NCBI RefSeq assembly: GCF_019645855.1
Contig: NZ_CP080999.1
Span: forward strand, 2,170,001-2,234,000
DNA: 64,000 nucleotides
From: Mycobacterium malmoense
GTDB lineage: Bacteria > Actinomycetota > Actinomycetes > Mycobacteriales > Mycobacteriaceae
Direction: 5' to 3'
Numbering within the stretch: position 1 is the first letter of the stretch; each line of letters opens with the position of its first letter. This document shows positions 33,686-46,108 of the stretch, in pieces. Position numbers and translations under genes: made by a program. Below the pieces are notes generated by a model. It ran no database searches, was not told the origin of the DNA, and saw only the letters and a list, made by a program, of their open reading frames with translations.

Positions 33686-33922
33686 GGCGATTCCTTCACT
33701 GGTCCCGTCACACGCGGAGCATCGGCCCTCAGTCTGTCCGACGTCGGAAAACGTACGCAACCGTAACCTCGGCCGGCCGGCGGGCGCACGCCCTTGTGCC
33801 AGAGCCCAATTCGGGTCAATTTAATGGCATACCGCAATGCAACCGAGACAATTACAGGTGTCTGCGTCAATTAATTTGGGTTAATCCTCTTTCGCACCCA
33901 GCCACCTTGTGAGGCCAACGGC
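33686..33922. promoter_or_regulatory. Divergent promoter region fadE15 / ctpD
   Basis: This 237-base gap separates two divergent starts. Its right half (33810-33890) is clearly AT-rich compared with the flanks. It contains similar words GGTCAATTTAATGG and GTCAATTAATTTGGG about 50 bases apart, which could be half-sites of a metal- or lipid-responsive regulator of ctpD or fadE15. This is inference from composition only. In M. tuberculosis a PE_PGRS gene lies between these two genes; there is none here. Confidence 0.4.
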
Positions 33923-35902
33923 ATGACCCTGACCACCCTCGAAAAGCCCACTCAGCCGGCAGGTGGGGCGCGCTCCCAAGACCAGCAAAGCGCGAGGCCC
34001 TCGAATTGGCGGGCGGCCCTGTGGTCCGTGATCTCGGTGCGCTGGGCGGCCGCCGCGCTGGGGCTGTTTCTCGCGGGGCTGACCGCCGAGCTGGGCGGCG
34101 CGCCCGAAGCCGTGTGGTGGACGCTATATCTGGCCTGCTACGTCACCGGGGGATGGGGCTCGGCGTGGGCCGGCGCACAAGCGTTGCGCAACAAGGCTCT
34201 CGACGTGGACCTGTTGATGATCGTCGCGGCGATCGGAGCGGTCGCCATCGGCCAGATCTTCGATGGGGCGCTGTTGATCGTGATCTTTGCCACCTCCGGC
34301 GCGCTCGACGACGTCGCGACCACGCACACCGCCGATTCGGTCAAGGGCCTGTTGAACCTGACGCCGGATCGGGCCGTCGTGGTCGATGACGACGGCGGCG
34401 AACGGTCGGTGGCGGCCACCGAGCTGGCGGTGGGCGACCTCGTGGTGGTGCGTCCGGGGGAACGCATCCCCGCCGATGGCGACGTCGTGGCCGGGTCCTC
34501 CGAGGTCGACCAATGCTCGATCACCGGCGAGTCCATGCCGATCGCTAAGGACCGCGGCGACGAGGTGTTCGCCGGCACCGTCAACGGGTCGGGCGTCTTG
34601 CAATTGGTCGTCACCCGCGACCCGTCGCAAACCGTCGTCGCCCGCATCGTCGAGCTGGTGGCCGAGGCCTGCGCCACCAAGGCGAAAACCCAACTGTTCA
34701 TTGAGAAAATCGAGCGGCGCTACTCCGTCGGGGTGGTGGCGGCGACGCTGGCACTCATCGCCATCCCCCTGATGTGGGGCGCCGCGCCGCAACCGGTATT
34801 GCTGCGCGCCATGACGTTCATGATCGTGGCCTCGCCGTGCGCCGTGGTGCTGGCTACCATGCCGCCGCTGCTGGCGGCCATCGCCAACGCCGGCCGTCAC
34901 GGCGTGCTGATCAAATCCGCGGTCGTCGTCGAACACCTCGCCGACACCAGCGTCGTCGCGCTGGACAAGACCGGCACACTGACCTGTGGCGTCCCGCGAC
35001 TGACCGTCGTCGAACCGCTGGATCCGAAAATCGGCGACCGGCGTTTGCTCGAATTAGCCTCCGCCGCAGAACAATTCAGCGAACACCCGCTCGGGCGGGC
35101 CGTGGTGGAGGAAGCCCGCACGCGCGGCATCGCCATCCCGCCCGCCGAGGACTTCCGCGCCCTGCCGGGTCGCGGCGTCCGCGCCACCGTGGGACGCGAT
35201 TTCGTCGAGATCTGCAGTCCGCACGGCTACCGGGGCGCGCCGCTACCGCAGGTGGCATCGATCCTGGAGGCCGGCGCCACCGCCGCCATCGTGTTGGTCG
35301 ACGGCGTCGCCGTCGGTGTGCTCGGCCTGACCGACCGGGTTCGTCCCGGCGCCGCGCGCGCCGTCGCGTCGCTGACCGCGTTGACCTCCTTGCCCCCGAT
35401 GCTGCTGACCGGTGACAACGAACGCGCGGCCGGGCGGGTGGCCCGGCACGCCGGGATCACCGACGTGCGCGCGGCGCTGCTGCCCGAGCAGAAGGTCGAG
35501 GCGGTCCGCGGTCTGCGGGCCGGCGGTCACCGCGTGCTCGTCGTCGGCGACGGCGTCAACGACGCACCGGCCATGGCGGCGGCGTGCACGTCGGTCGCGA
35601 TGGGCGCCGGGGCCGACCTCACGCTGCAAACCGCCGACGGCGTCACCGTGCGCGACGAACTGCACACCATCCCGACGATCATCGGGCTGGCGCGGCAGGC
35701 CCGCCGCGCCGTGACCGTCAACCTCGCCATCGCCGCCGGCTTCATCACCGTTCTGGTGCTGTGGGACCTGTTCGGACGGCTGCCACTGCCGCTGGGCGTC
35801 GCCGGCCACGAAGGCTCCACCCTCATCGTCGCGCTCAACGGCGTGCGCCTGCTGACCGACCGGTGCTGGCGGGCGGCGGCGTCGCCGGCCGTGGGGGCTT
35901 GA
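33923..35902 (+). CDS. ctpD: P1B4-type metal ATPase CtpD (Co/Fe/Ni efflux)
   Basis: CtpD pumps divalent transition metals out of the cytosol and in M. tuberculosis protects against redox stress. The 659-residue product lacks an N-terminal heavy-metal domain, as P1B4 pumps do. It has TGES in the actuator domain, SPC in a membrane helix (VASPCAVVLATMPP), the phosphorylated D348 in DKTGTLT, the HP motif SEHPLGRA, GDGVNDAPA, and the P1B4 membrane motif HEGST near the end. It is followed 57 bases later by trxA, the same order as Rv1469-Rv1470. Confidence 0.94.
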   Translation: MTLTTLEKPTQPAGGARSQDQQSARPSNWRAALWSVISVRWAAAALGLFLAGLTAELGGAPEAVWWTLYLACYVTGGWGSAWAGAQALRNKALDVDLLMIVAAIGAVAIGQIFDGALLIVIFATSGALDDVATTHTADSVKGLLNLTPDRAVVVDDDGGERSVAATELAVGDLVVVRPGERIPADGDVVAGSSEVDQCSITGESMPIAKDRGDEVFAGTVNGSGVLQLVVTRDPSQTVVARIVELVAEACATKAKTQLFIEKIERRYSVGVVAATLALIAIPLMWGAAPQPVLLRAMTFMIVASPCAVVLATMPPLLAAIANAGRHGVLIKSAVVVEHLADTSVVALDKTGTLTCGVPRLTVVEPLDPKIGDRRLLELASAAEQFSEHPLGRAVVEEARTRGIAIPPAEDFRALPGRGVRATVGRDFVEICSPHGYRGAPLPQVASILEAGATAAIVLVDGVAVGVLGLTDRVRPGAARAVASLTALTSLPPMLLTGDNERAAGRVARHAGITDVRAALLPEQKVEAVRGLRAGGHRVLVVGDGVNDAPAMAAACTSVAMGAGADLTLQTADGVTVRDELHTIPTIIGLARQARRAVTVNLAIAAGFITVLVLWDLFGRLPLPLGVAGHEGSTLIVALNGVRLLTDRCWRAAASPAVGA

Positions 35903-35959
35903 TCCGAGCCGCGTCGACCGTGCGGGAACATCGCACCGGTTCGAGACGTTAGGGCGGTT

Positions 35960-36292
35960 GTGACAACACTCGATCTCACCGCTGACCAGTTCGACGAAAC
36001 CATCGAGGGCAACGACATCGTGCTCGTCGATTTCTGGGCCTCCTGGTGCGGACCGTGCCGCCAGTTCGCGCCGACTTTCCACGAATCGTCGGAGAAACAC
36101 CCCGACATCGTCTACGCGAAAGTCGACACGGAGGCCGAACAACAATTGGCGGCGGCCGCCCAGATCCGGTCCATCCCCACACTGATGGCCTTCAAGAAGG
36201 GCAAGCTGCTGTTCAATCAGGCCGGGGCGTTGCCGCCGGCGGCCCTGGAAGACCTGGTGCAGCAAATCAGGGCCTTCGACGTCTCGGAGTGA
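35960..36292 (+). CDS. trxA: Thioredoxin
   Basis: This small cytosolic disulfide reductase has 110 residues. The active-site motif is WCGPC with C30 and C33, and the cis-proline segment RSIPTLMAFKKG is at about residue 72. The start is GTG at 35960. In M. tuberculosis the next gene is the thioredoxin-reductase-like trxB1. Here that gene is absent, and the convergent papA-like gene begins its 3' end 28 bases away. The co-orientation with ctpD fits reported use of this thioredoxin in metal-redox stress. Confidence 0.93.
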   Translation: MTTLDLTADQFDETIEGNDIVLVDFWASWCGPCRQFAPTFHESSEKHPDIVYAKVDTEAEQQLAAAAQIRSIPTLMAFKKGKLLFNQAGALPPAALEDLVQQIRAFDVSE

Positions 36293-36307
36293 CCCGGGCG
36301 GCCCGGG
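36293..36307. terminator. Possible short GC hairpin between convergent genes
   Basis: CCCGGG-CGG-CCCGGG forms a perfect six-base-pair stem with a three-base loop between the trxA stop and the papA-like stop. It is symmetrical, so it could act for both strands. It lacks a T-run, so termination is only a suggestion. Confidence 0.3.
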
Positions 36308-36320
36308 CCGAACAATCCGA

Positions 36321-37778
36321 TCAGACCAGTTGCCGCTGGAATTGAGTGACATTGCATAGCGGTGCCGCGCAACGGCCTTCGGCGACACGGGCATACACGG
36401 ATTTCAGCGTCTCGAGATAACGGGTTACCGATTCGCGGGCAACCGGATTGTTGGGGAAAAACACCATTGCGTGCGTCTCCTTTTCGTACCGATTCACGCG
36501 CAAATCGAATCGAGCCGGAACCCCACCGTCGTGGTGAATCCTGATATTCGACCCGCCCCATTCGGATTTGACGATGGTGGAAAGGGGAGGGCCGCTGGCA
36601 TCGAGATGAAACAGCAGGGGCACACGCCCCTGAGGCATCCTCAGCCACGGCGCCAATTCCAGCACGCGAATGAACGGCACGTTCGCCAGGTCTTTGCCCG
36701 AATCGAACGACTCCTGCGCCGCACGCGCGGTCGCACCGAACGACGATGCGTTGACCGGGATGGTGACCGGAACGAAACCGGTGAACCAACCGATCGTCAG
36801 AAACTCCGCCGGGGCGCTGCGGGTGTCACACGCGATGATTCCGTAATACGTTTCCGCGCCGGTCAACTCGTATTGCGCCAGGGCGGCGCAGGCGAACACG
36901 CCGCCGCTGAAACGGGCGCCCGCCGCTAGGCACGCGGATTCGAATTCGGCCGTCTGTCGCTCGTCCATCACCCGTACGAACATCAGGTCACAGGACCCCG
37001 ACCCGTCGCCCAGTGACACGGGGCAGTCCGGGAGGGTTCCGTCATTTTTCTCGAAGAAATCGACCCAGGCACGCACCGGCGGCGAGTCCAAGGTCAGGGC
37101 GGACGTGTGCTCGTGCTGCCGGACGCAGTAATTCTCGTAGCTGCCCGGGGCGGGAAGCGAAACGGGCGCTTCGCCCGCCAGCAGGGTGGTGTACATCAGA
37201 TAGAACTCTATGCGGATCGCGCCAAGAAACTGCGCGTCGATGTGGAGATGATCGACGCCGAAACAGAAGGTGAAGTGATCCGCACGCTGAATAATCGCGA
37301 AACGAAAACAATCCCACTCCAACGGGCTCGGCGTCGCCAATATGTGCTCCCGAAAAGCCGCCGGCGTCATCTCACCGTGCTTAATCGGAACGCACCGAAT
37401 ATCGGCGGGATTGCGAAGCGTGTGCCGAAGGATCTGGTCGGCATCGGTGTGCTCGAACCAACTGTGATAGGTGTCGTGCCGCCGAAGGTGCGCGTTGATG
37501 ACGTACGTCAGGACCCGGACGTCGCACTGGCCGGGCATGTCCCAACTGCCAATGCACAGCCGCGACATGTCGACCCCGCGCGCCGCATGGTCACGGAAGT
37601 TACGGATGTGCCGGGCTTGCTGATGGCTGGCCGGCACGGCGCTGATCGGGGCTTGTCGGGCTTTGGCAAGCGAGCCGGGCGAGGGATGCCAACACACGAC
37701 CGAGCCGGGGTCCGGTGACCAGTCGTTGATAGCACCGAACGCCTCCTCTCCTGGGACGAACACATTCCCCTCCCTCAT
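36321..37778 (-). CDS. PapA-type polyketide-associated acyltransferase (PapA1/A2/A3-like)
   Basis: The 485-residue product matches the family that acylates trehalose or other glycolipids with fatty or polyketide chains in mycobacteria. It has the NDWSPDPGSVVCWHPS start region, the catalytic HxxxD motif with H177 and D181 (DHLHID), and the NAHLRRHDTYHSWFE segment near residue 110. GARFSGGVFACAALAQYELT lies near residue 290. The DFGWG-like position reads EWGGSN, which is atypical. No polyketide synthase or MmpL is nearby. An alternative GTG start (37763) has a better ribosome site. The region seems less GC-rich than neighbours, suggesting transfer. Acceptor and donor are unknown. Confidence 0.88.
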   Translation of the reverse strand: MREGNVFVPGEEAFGAINDWSPDPGSVVCWHPSPGSLAKARQAPISAVPASHQQARHIRNFRDHAARGVDMSRLCIGSWDMPGQCDVRVLTYVINAHLRRHDTYHSWFEHTDADQILRHTLRNPADIRCVPIKHGEMTPAAFREHILATPSPLEWDCFRFAIIQRADHFTFCFGVDHLHIDAQFLGAIRIEFYLMYTTLLAGEAPVSLPAPGSYENYCVRQHEHTSALTLDSPPVRAWVDFFEKNDGTLPDCPVSLGDGSGSCDLMFVRVMDERQTAEFESACLAAGARFSGGVFACAALAQYELTGAETYYGIIACDTRSAPAEFLTIGWFTGFVPVTIPVNASSFGATARAAQESFDSGKDLANVPFIRVLELAPWLRMPQGRVPLLFHLDASGPPLSTIVKSEWGGSNIRIHHDGGVPARFDLRVNRYEKETHAMVFFPNNPVARESVTRYLETLKSVYARVAEGRCAAPLCNVTQFQRQLV

Positions 37779-38080
37779 GCTTCAGCGCGTATCAGCGAAT
37801 CCTTCAGGTCGGCGGCGCCATCGTCACATTTGAAAATGGCGCATTTCACCTCTAGCGGTCGAAAACTGTTGCGGTACAGTCCTTCCCGCGCCACAGCCCA
37901 CGCTAGCGTGACTCCGCGCTGCCAACCAACACTGCAAATTGGTCCGTAATTGATACGTGCGTTCAACGGTGGGTAAAGATAGCAGACCAAACGAACTAAA
38001 ATGGGACAACTCGACACTTTGAGACCTACGACTCCGTCATCGACGACCGCCCCGCCGCCACCGGGGGTAGAGTCCCGCCC
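37779..38080. promoter_or_regulatory. Divergent regulatory region of papA-like and Gap-like genes
   Basis: These 302 bases separate the two divergent starts and hold no convincing gene. The part 37940-38010 is AT-rich for this genome (around GTAATTGATAC and GGTAAAGATAGCAG) and is the best place for promoters. Shared control of both genes from this region is an inference that follows from the head-to-head layout. Confidence 0.45.
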
Positions 38081-38791
38081 ATGTGGGGCACGGTGCTGGT
38101 GCTGGCGCTGGTCGCGACGGCGGATCCGGTGCGGATCGGCATCGCCGTCCTGCTGTTCTCGCGGCGACGTCCCGCGCTTCATCTGGTCGCGCTGTGGCTT
38201 GGCGGTCTGGCGGTCGGTGTCGTCCTGGCCTTGGCCGTGCTCTTCGGGTTGCACGACCCCGCGCTTGGGGTCATGCATCGGGTGCAGCTTGCCGCCACCA
38301 GCTCCACGGCGGGGCACATCCAGATCGCCATGGGTGTGCTCGCCCTGGTGGTCGCCGCGGCGATCGCGCTCGGCTTTTCGGTGCGTCAACGCACGCGAGC
38401 GCCAATGCCCGCCGACGATCCGTCGCGCCGCGCCGGATTTTCGCGATTGTCGGCGCGCGCCGTGGATGCGCTGCACGTCGGCCCGCCGTGGGTCACATTC
38501 CTTGTCGGAGTGGTGATCTCGACGGACTTCCGGTACTTGGCGGCGCTCACCGCCATCCTGGCCTCGGGCGCCGCCCTGAGCACCCAGGTCGGCGCGGCGG
38601 CGGTCTACACGGTCGTGGCGCTCGGGTTCGCCGAGATCCCACTCGCCAGCCAGCTGGCGGCGCCGGCACGGACGAGCGCGGTGATGTCGCGCGTGCACGA
38701 TTGGGTGACGGCCCGCAGGCGGGGGCTCCTCGGCGCCATCGTGGCCGTGCTGGGGGTTCTCCTGATGACCACAGGGATGGGTCACGTCTGA
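38081..38791 (+). CDS. Gap/Sap-like small integral membrane protein (glycolipid addressing)
   Basis: The 236-residue product has about six hydrophobic helices: residues 1-18, 30-55, 75-105, 135-160, 165-185 and 210-232. It has the WGTVLVLALVATADPVRIGI start and LLFSRRRP loop typical of the GPL-addressing (Gap) / sulfolipid-addressing (Sap) family, which helps export of glycopeptidolipid or sulfolipid. In M. tuberculosis, sap lies next to papA2. Here the gene is divergent from a papA2-like gene, which supports joint work on one acylated glycolipid. The lipid is unknown. EchA12 follows after 49 bases. Confidence 0.75.
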   Translation: MWGTVLVLALVATADPVRIGIAVLLFSRRRPALHLVALWLGGLAVGVVLALAVLFGLHDPALGVMHRVQLAATSSTAGHIQIAMGVLALVVAAAIALGFSVRQRTRAPMPADDPSRRAGFSRLSARAVDALHVGPPWVTFLVGVVISTDFRYLAALTAILASGAALSTQVGAAAVYTVVALGFAEIPLASQLAAPARTSAVMSRVHDWVTARRRGLLGAIVAVLGVLLMTTGMGHV

Positions 38792-38840
38792 GCCGTAGGG
38801 CATCCCGCGCCCGCCGCCGGGTTCGCGCTACCTTTCACGG

Positions 38841-39650
38841 GTGAGTTTGGTATTGCTAGAGCAACCGCGACCCGGCGTCGCGCTGATAACCCTCAATCGG
38901 CCCGAGCGAATGAACTCCATGGCGTTCGACGTCATGGTGCCGCTCAAGGAGGCCCTCGGGAAGGTCACCTACGACAACTCCGTGCGCGTGGTCGTGCTGA
39001 CCGGGGCGGGCCGGGGGTTCTCCTCGGGCGCCGATCACAAGTCCGCGGGCGCGGTGCCGGGTGTCGACGGGCTGACCCGTCCGACCCACGCGCTGCGCTC
39101 CATGGAGCTGCTCGACGACGTCATCCTGGCGCTGCGGCGGCTACACCAGCCGGTGATCGCCGCGGTCAACGGCCCGGCCATCGGCGGTGGGCTGTGCCTG
39201 GCGCTGGCCGCCGACGTCCGGGTGGCCTCGACCAGCGCCTACTTCCGGGCCGCGGGCATCAACAACGGGCTGACCGCCAGCGAACTGGGGCTGAGCTACC
39301 TGTTACCCAGGGCCATCGGATCGTCGCGCGCGTTCGAGATCATGCTGACCGGTCGCGACGTCACCGCCGAGGAGGCCGAGCGCATCGGGCTGGTGTCGTG
39401 CCAGGTACCGGAAGGCCAGCTGCTCGACACCTGCTACGCGATCGCCGCGCGGATGGCGGCGTTCTCCCGGCCGGGAATCGAGTTGACCAAACGCACACTG
39501 TGGAGTGGGCTGGATGCCGGTAGCCTGGAGGGGCACATGCAAGCCGAGGGCTTGGGACAGCTTTTCGTCCGCCTGCTCACCGCCAACTTCGAAGAAGCGG
39601 TTGCCGCGCGCGCGGAACGGCGGCCGCCGGTGTTCACCGACGACAAATGA
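38841..39650 (+). CDS. echA12: Enoyl-CoA hydratase/isomerase family protein EchA12
   Basis: The 269-residue crotonase-fold protein shows RPERMNSMAFDVM near residue 20, the oxyanion-hole strands GRGFSSGADHKSAG near residue 56, and NGPAIGGGLCLALAADVRVA near residue 110. Crotonase glutamates in the second active-site segment (NGLTASELGLSYLLPR) appear at least partly conserved. Hydration of enoyl-CoA is likely, but the family is broad. The GTG start gives a slightly shorter N-terminus than annotated for Rv1472. The ABC-F gene starts 18 bases downstream. Confidence 0.9.
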   Translation: MSLVLLEQPRPGVALITLNRPERMNSMAFDVMVPLKEALGKVTYDNSVRVVVLTGAGRGFSSGADHKSAGAVPGVDGLTRPTHALRSMELLDDVILALRRLHQPVIAAVNGPAIGGGLCLALAADVRVASTSAYFRAAGINNGLTASELGLSYLLPRAIGSSRAFEIMLTGRDVTAEEAERIGLVSCQVPEGQLLDTCYAIAARMAAFSRPGIELTKRTLWSGLDAGSLEGHMQAEGLGQLFVRLLTANFEEAVAARAERRPPVFTDDK

Positions 39651-39668
39651 CTAACGGGGAGAGCGAAT

Positions 39669-41297
<1,629 letters not shown>

Positions 41298-41400
41298 ATC
41301 GCCGGCGATTTCGGCCAAATCGGCCCGCGACCGACGCCCGTGTTCTTACTCTATGTGCTTGGAATCGAGTTCAAGCGTGGAGCGGACCTTGAAAAATACA

Positions 41401-41607
41401 GTGAGAAAGTCGAAGAAGACGCGCGACCAGTTGCTGCACGAGTTACGCAACGCCTATGAGGGCGGCGCCAGCATCCGCAATCTGGCCGCCACCACCGGCA
41501 GGTCGTACGGATCTGTGCACAGCCTGCTGCTCGAGTCGGGTACCACCCTGCGCGGCCGCGGTGGACCCAACCACACGTCTCGCCAGCGCCAGACCGCGCG
41601 AGCGTAA
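41401..41607 (+). CDS. Small helix-turn-helix protein (Rv1473A-like)
   Basis: The 68-residue basic product VRKSKKTRDQLLHELRNAY... has a helix-turn-helix at about residues 20-42 (GGASIRNLAATTGRSYGSVH), followed by an arginine-rich tail. A DNA-binding role is likely. Starts further upstream (41353, or TTG at 41389) are possible, but GTG 41401 matches the compact homologue known next to the ABC-F gene in M. tuberculosis. The stop codon lies inside the left arm of a palindromic repeat (41597-41656) shared with the convergent tetR gene. Confidence 0.78.
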   Translation: MRKSKKTRDQLLHELRNAYEGGASIRNLAATTGRSYGSVHSLLLESGTTLRGRGGPNHTSRQRQTARA

Positions 41608-41656
41608 CGTCACTGCGAAATCCGACTGGATTTTTCGCAGTGACGTTACGCTCGCG
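41597..41656. repeat. Palindromic repeat, copy 1 (perfect 24-bp arms)
   Basis: Positions 41597-41620 and 41633-41656 are exact reverse complements, with a 12-base loop. The core, GCGAGCGTAAC-GTCACTGCGAAA, recurs with few changes at 51620 and 52546. It supplies the TAA stop of the small HTH gene (41605-41607) and the TAA of convergent tetR (41646-41648), so it closes both genes. The A/T-rich loop ends give a T-run on each strand, so bidirectional termination is plausible. Confidence 0.88.
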
Positions 41657-42227
41657 GCCCAGAATCGTTGCGGCGCACCGACTTCTCCACCAGGTCGAGG
41701 ACGGCGCCCAGCCGCCGCGGATCCTCGCCGGATGCCAGCCGGGCCACCAAGCCGTCGAGAACCAGCTCGAGGTAGCACTGCAACACGTCGCCGGGAACGT
41801 CGTCGCGCACCCGGTGCGCCTCCTTCTGGCGGCGCAGCCGATCGGTGGTCGCCGCCGCCAGCTCCGCGGAACGCTCCGCCCAGCCGCGGCTGAAGACGGG
41901 GTCGTTGCGCAGCTTGCGCGCGATCTCCAACCTGGTGGCCAGCCAGTCGAACTGGTCGGGCGCCGCGAGCATGTCGCGCATCACCTGGATGAGGCCCTCG
42001 CGGGACGCCACGTCGGCCATCCGCTCGGCGTCCTCGTGCGCCAGCGCAAAAAACAGCGCGTCCTTGTCGCGGAAATGGTGGAAGATCGCGCCGCGCGACA
42101 TCCCGATCGCTTGTTCCAGCCGGCGCACCGTGGCCTTGTCGTAACCGTATTCGGCGAAGCAACGGCGGGCGCCGTCGAGAATCTGGCGACGGCGGGCCGC
42201 CAGGTGGCCCTCGCTGACCTTGGGCAC
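41646..42227 (-). CDS. TetR family transcriptional regulator (Rv1474c-like)
   Basis: The 193-residue repressor has an N-terminal TetR helix-turn-helix (ATVRRLEQAIGMSRGAIFHHF, about residues 28-48, followed by RDKDALFFAL). Its all-helical C-terminal ligand domain has an unknown effector. It begins 14 bases after the acn stop, so it is co-transcribed with aconitase. In M. tuberculosis the same pair is arranged so, and a link to iron status or acn control is suspected there. The last codons and stop lie in the palindromic repeat copy 1. Confidence 0.9.
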   Translation of the reverse strand: MPKVSEGHLAARRRQILDGARRCFAEYGYDKATVRRLEQAIGMSRGAIFHHFRDKDALFFALAHEDAERMADVASREGLIQVMRDMLAAPDQFDWLATRLEIARKLRNDPVFSRGWAERSAELAAATTDRLRRQKEAHRVRDDVPGDVLQCYLELVLDGLVARLASGEDPRRLGAVLDLVEKSVRRNDSGPRA

Positions 42228-42241
42228 GGGTTAGCCTGGGA

Positions 42242-45061
<2,820 letters not shown>

Positions 45062-45086
45062 TTGTACTCCCGAGGATTAAGTTCTC

Positions 45087-45109
45087 CCGCCGACGGGCCG
45101 TGTCGGCGG
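45087..45109. promoter_or_regulatory. Hairpin in the acn leader region
   Basis: CCGCCGAC (45087-45094) and GTCGGCGG (45102-45109) are exact reverse complements with a seven-base loop, lying 26-48 bases upstream of the acn GTG. On the acn transcript it would be a strong 5'-leader stem-loop. It could also be a DNA palindrome bound by a regulator such as the adjacent TetR protein. Function is unproven. Confidence 0.4.
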
Positions 45110-45319
45110 CGCTTCGAATGCCGAACCACTTTAACAGTACGCTTGTCCTGCATTACGGGCGGCACCCGTTACCTAGTCTTCCCGTTGGAAGGCCGCTTTA
45201 CCGCCGAGCCGGTAAATCTGCAGGGGAAGTGCGAGTAGGGCCCTGCAGGATTACAGGCTCGGCGAAGTCGGTGTGCAGGTCGCGTAATGTGCCCCTAGCA
45301 CGGTGACAGGAGGGACACG

Positions 45320-45859
45320 ATGACCGGGCAAGTCCTGCCGCTCTACATCCCCCAAGACGTCGACATGACCGCGGTCAAGGCTCAGGTCGCCGCCGTCGGC
45401 GTCAGCGCGCCGCCGGCGGCCATGCCCGGGCTGCTCGACGTGGTCAACCAGGCCCACGCCGAGGGCATCAACCTCAAGATCGTCCTGCTCGACCACAACC
45501 CCCCCAACGACACACCCCTGCGCGACATCTCCACCGTGGTCGGCGCCGACTACCACGACGCCACGGTCCTGACGCTCAGCCCGAATTACGTCGGCAGCTA
45601 CAGCACGCAATTCCCGCGCGTCACCCTCGAAGCCGGCGAGGACATCGCCAAGACGGGCAACCCGGTGGTCTCGGCGCAGCATTTTTTGCACGAGCTGAAC
45701 GCCCCGGAGTTTCCCTGGACCGGCTTGACCATATTCCTGCTGATCGCCGTGTTCGCGGCGGCCGTCGGGACCCGATTGCTGCAGTTGCGCAGTGGGCGCC
45801 CAGCAACGTCGGCCAACGCGGCGGAAACGCCGACCGAGGCGTCTGGTAGCGCCGAGTAA
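45320..45859 (+). CDS. Membrane-anchored protein of unknown function (Rv1476-like)
   Basis: The 179-residue product has a soluble N-terminal domain of about 130 residues. It contains YIPQDVDM and NLKIVLLDHNPPNDTPLRD, and appears nucleotide-free. One transmembrane helix (FPWTGLTIFLLIAVFAAAV, about residues 133-151) and a short hydrophilic tail follow. I see no catalytic motif. A strong AGGAGG site precedes the ATG. By position it matches Rv1476 upstream of ripA, so a cell-wall or division role is possible but unproven. Confidence 0.85.
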   Translation: MTGQVLPLYIPQDVDMTAVKAQVAAVGVSAPPAAMPGLLDVVNQAHAEGINLKIVLLDHNPPNDTPLRDISTVVGADYHDATVLTLSPNYVGSYSTQFPRVTLEAGEDIAKTGNPVVSAQHFLHELNAPEFPWTGLTIFLLIAVFAAAVGTRLLQLRSGRPATSANAAETPTEASGSAE

Positions 45860-45935
45860 CGGCGCCTGACACACGCATCCGGCCCGGGCTGCCTTACCGG
45901 CGAGGCCCCGCGACTTAATGCGGCAAACACCGCAG

Positions 45936-45955
45936 GTCACCGTTAGGTCACATTA
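45936..45955 (+). promoter_or_regulatory. Candidate MtrA box upstream of ripA
   Basis: GTCACCGTT and GTCACATTA are direct repeats of nine bases separated by two bases, about 155 bases upstream of the ripA ATG. This layout resembles the GTCACAgcg direct repeats reported for the response regulator MtrA, which is known to control ripA in M. tuberculosis. The match is by eye only. The rest of the 249-base leader (45860-46108) shows no gene and no riboswitch that I can recognise. Confidence 0.45.
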
Positions 45956-46108
45956 AACGCACGTCCAGAGTGCAGTTTGTGGCCAGCGTTTCCACGACGT
46001 CCCCTGTGACGTACGGTGCAAATGATGCTCCTGTTGTTTCTGGCGCCGTCAGCGAATGCTGTCCCCGGTGCCGCCCGTCCGCGTTGAGCCGTAGGAGACC
46101 TGAGCCGA

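Noticed and set aside
45860..46108. A possible c-di-AMP (ydaO-type) riboswitch before ripA
   Set aside because: Actinobacterial cell-wall hydrolase genes sometimes have one, but I could not find the conserved core segments in this leader.
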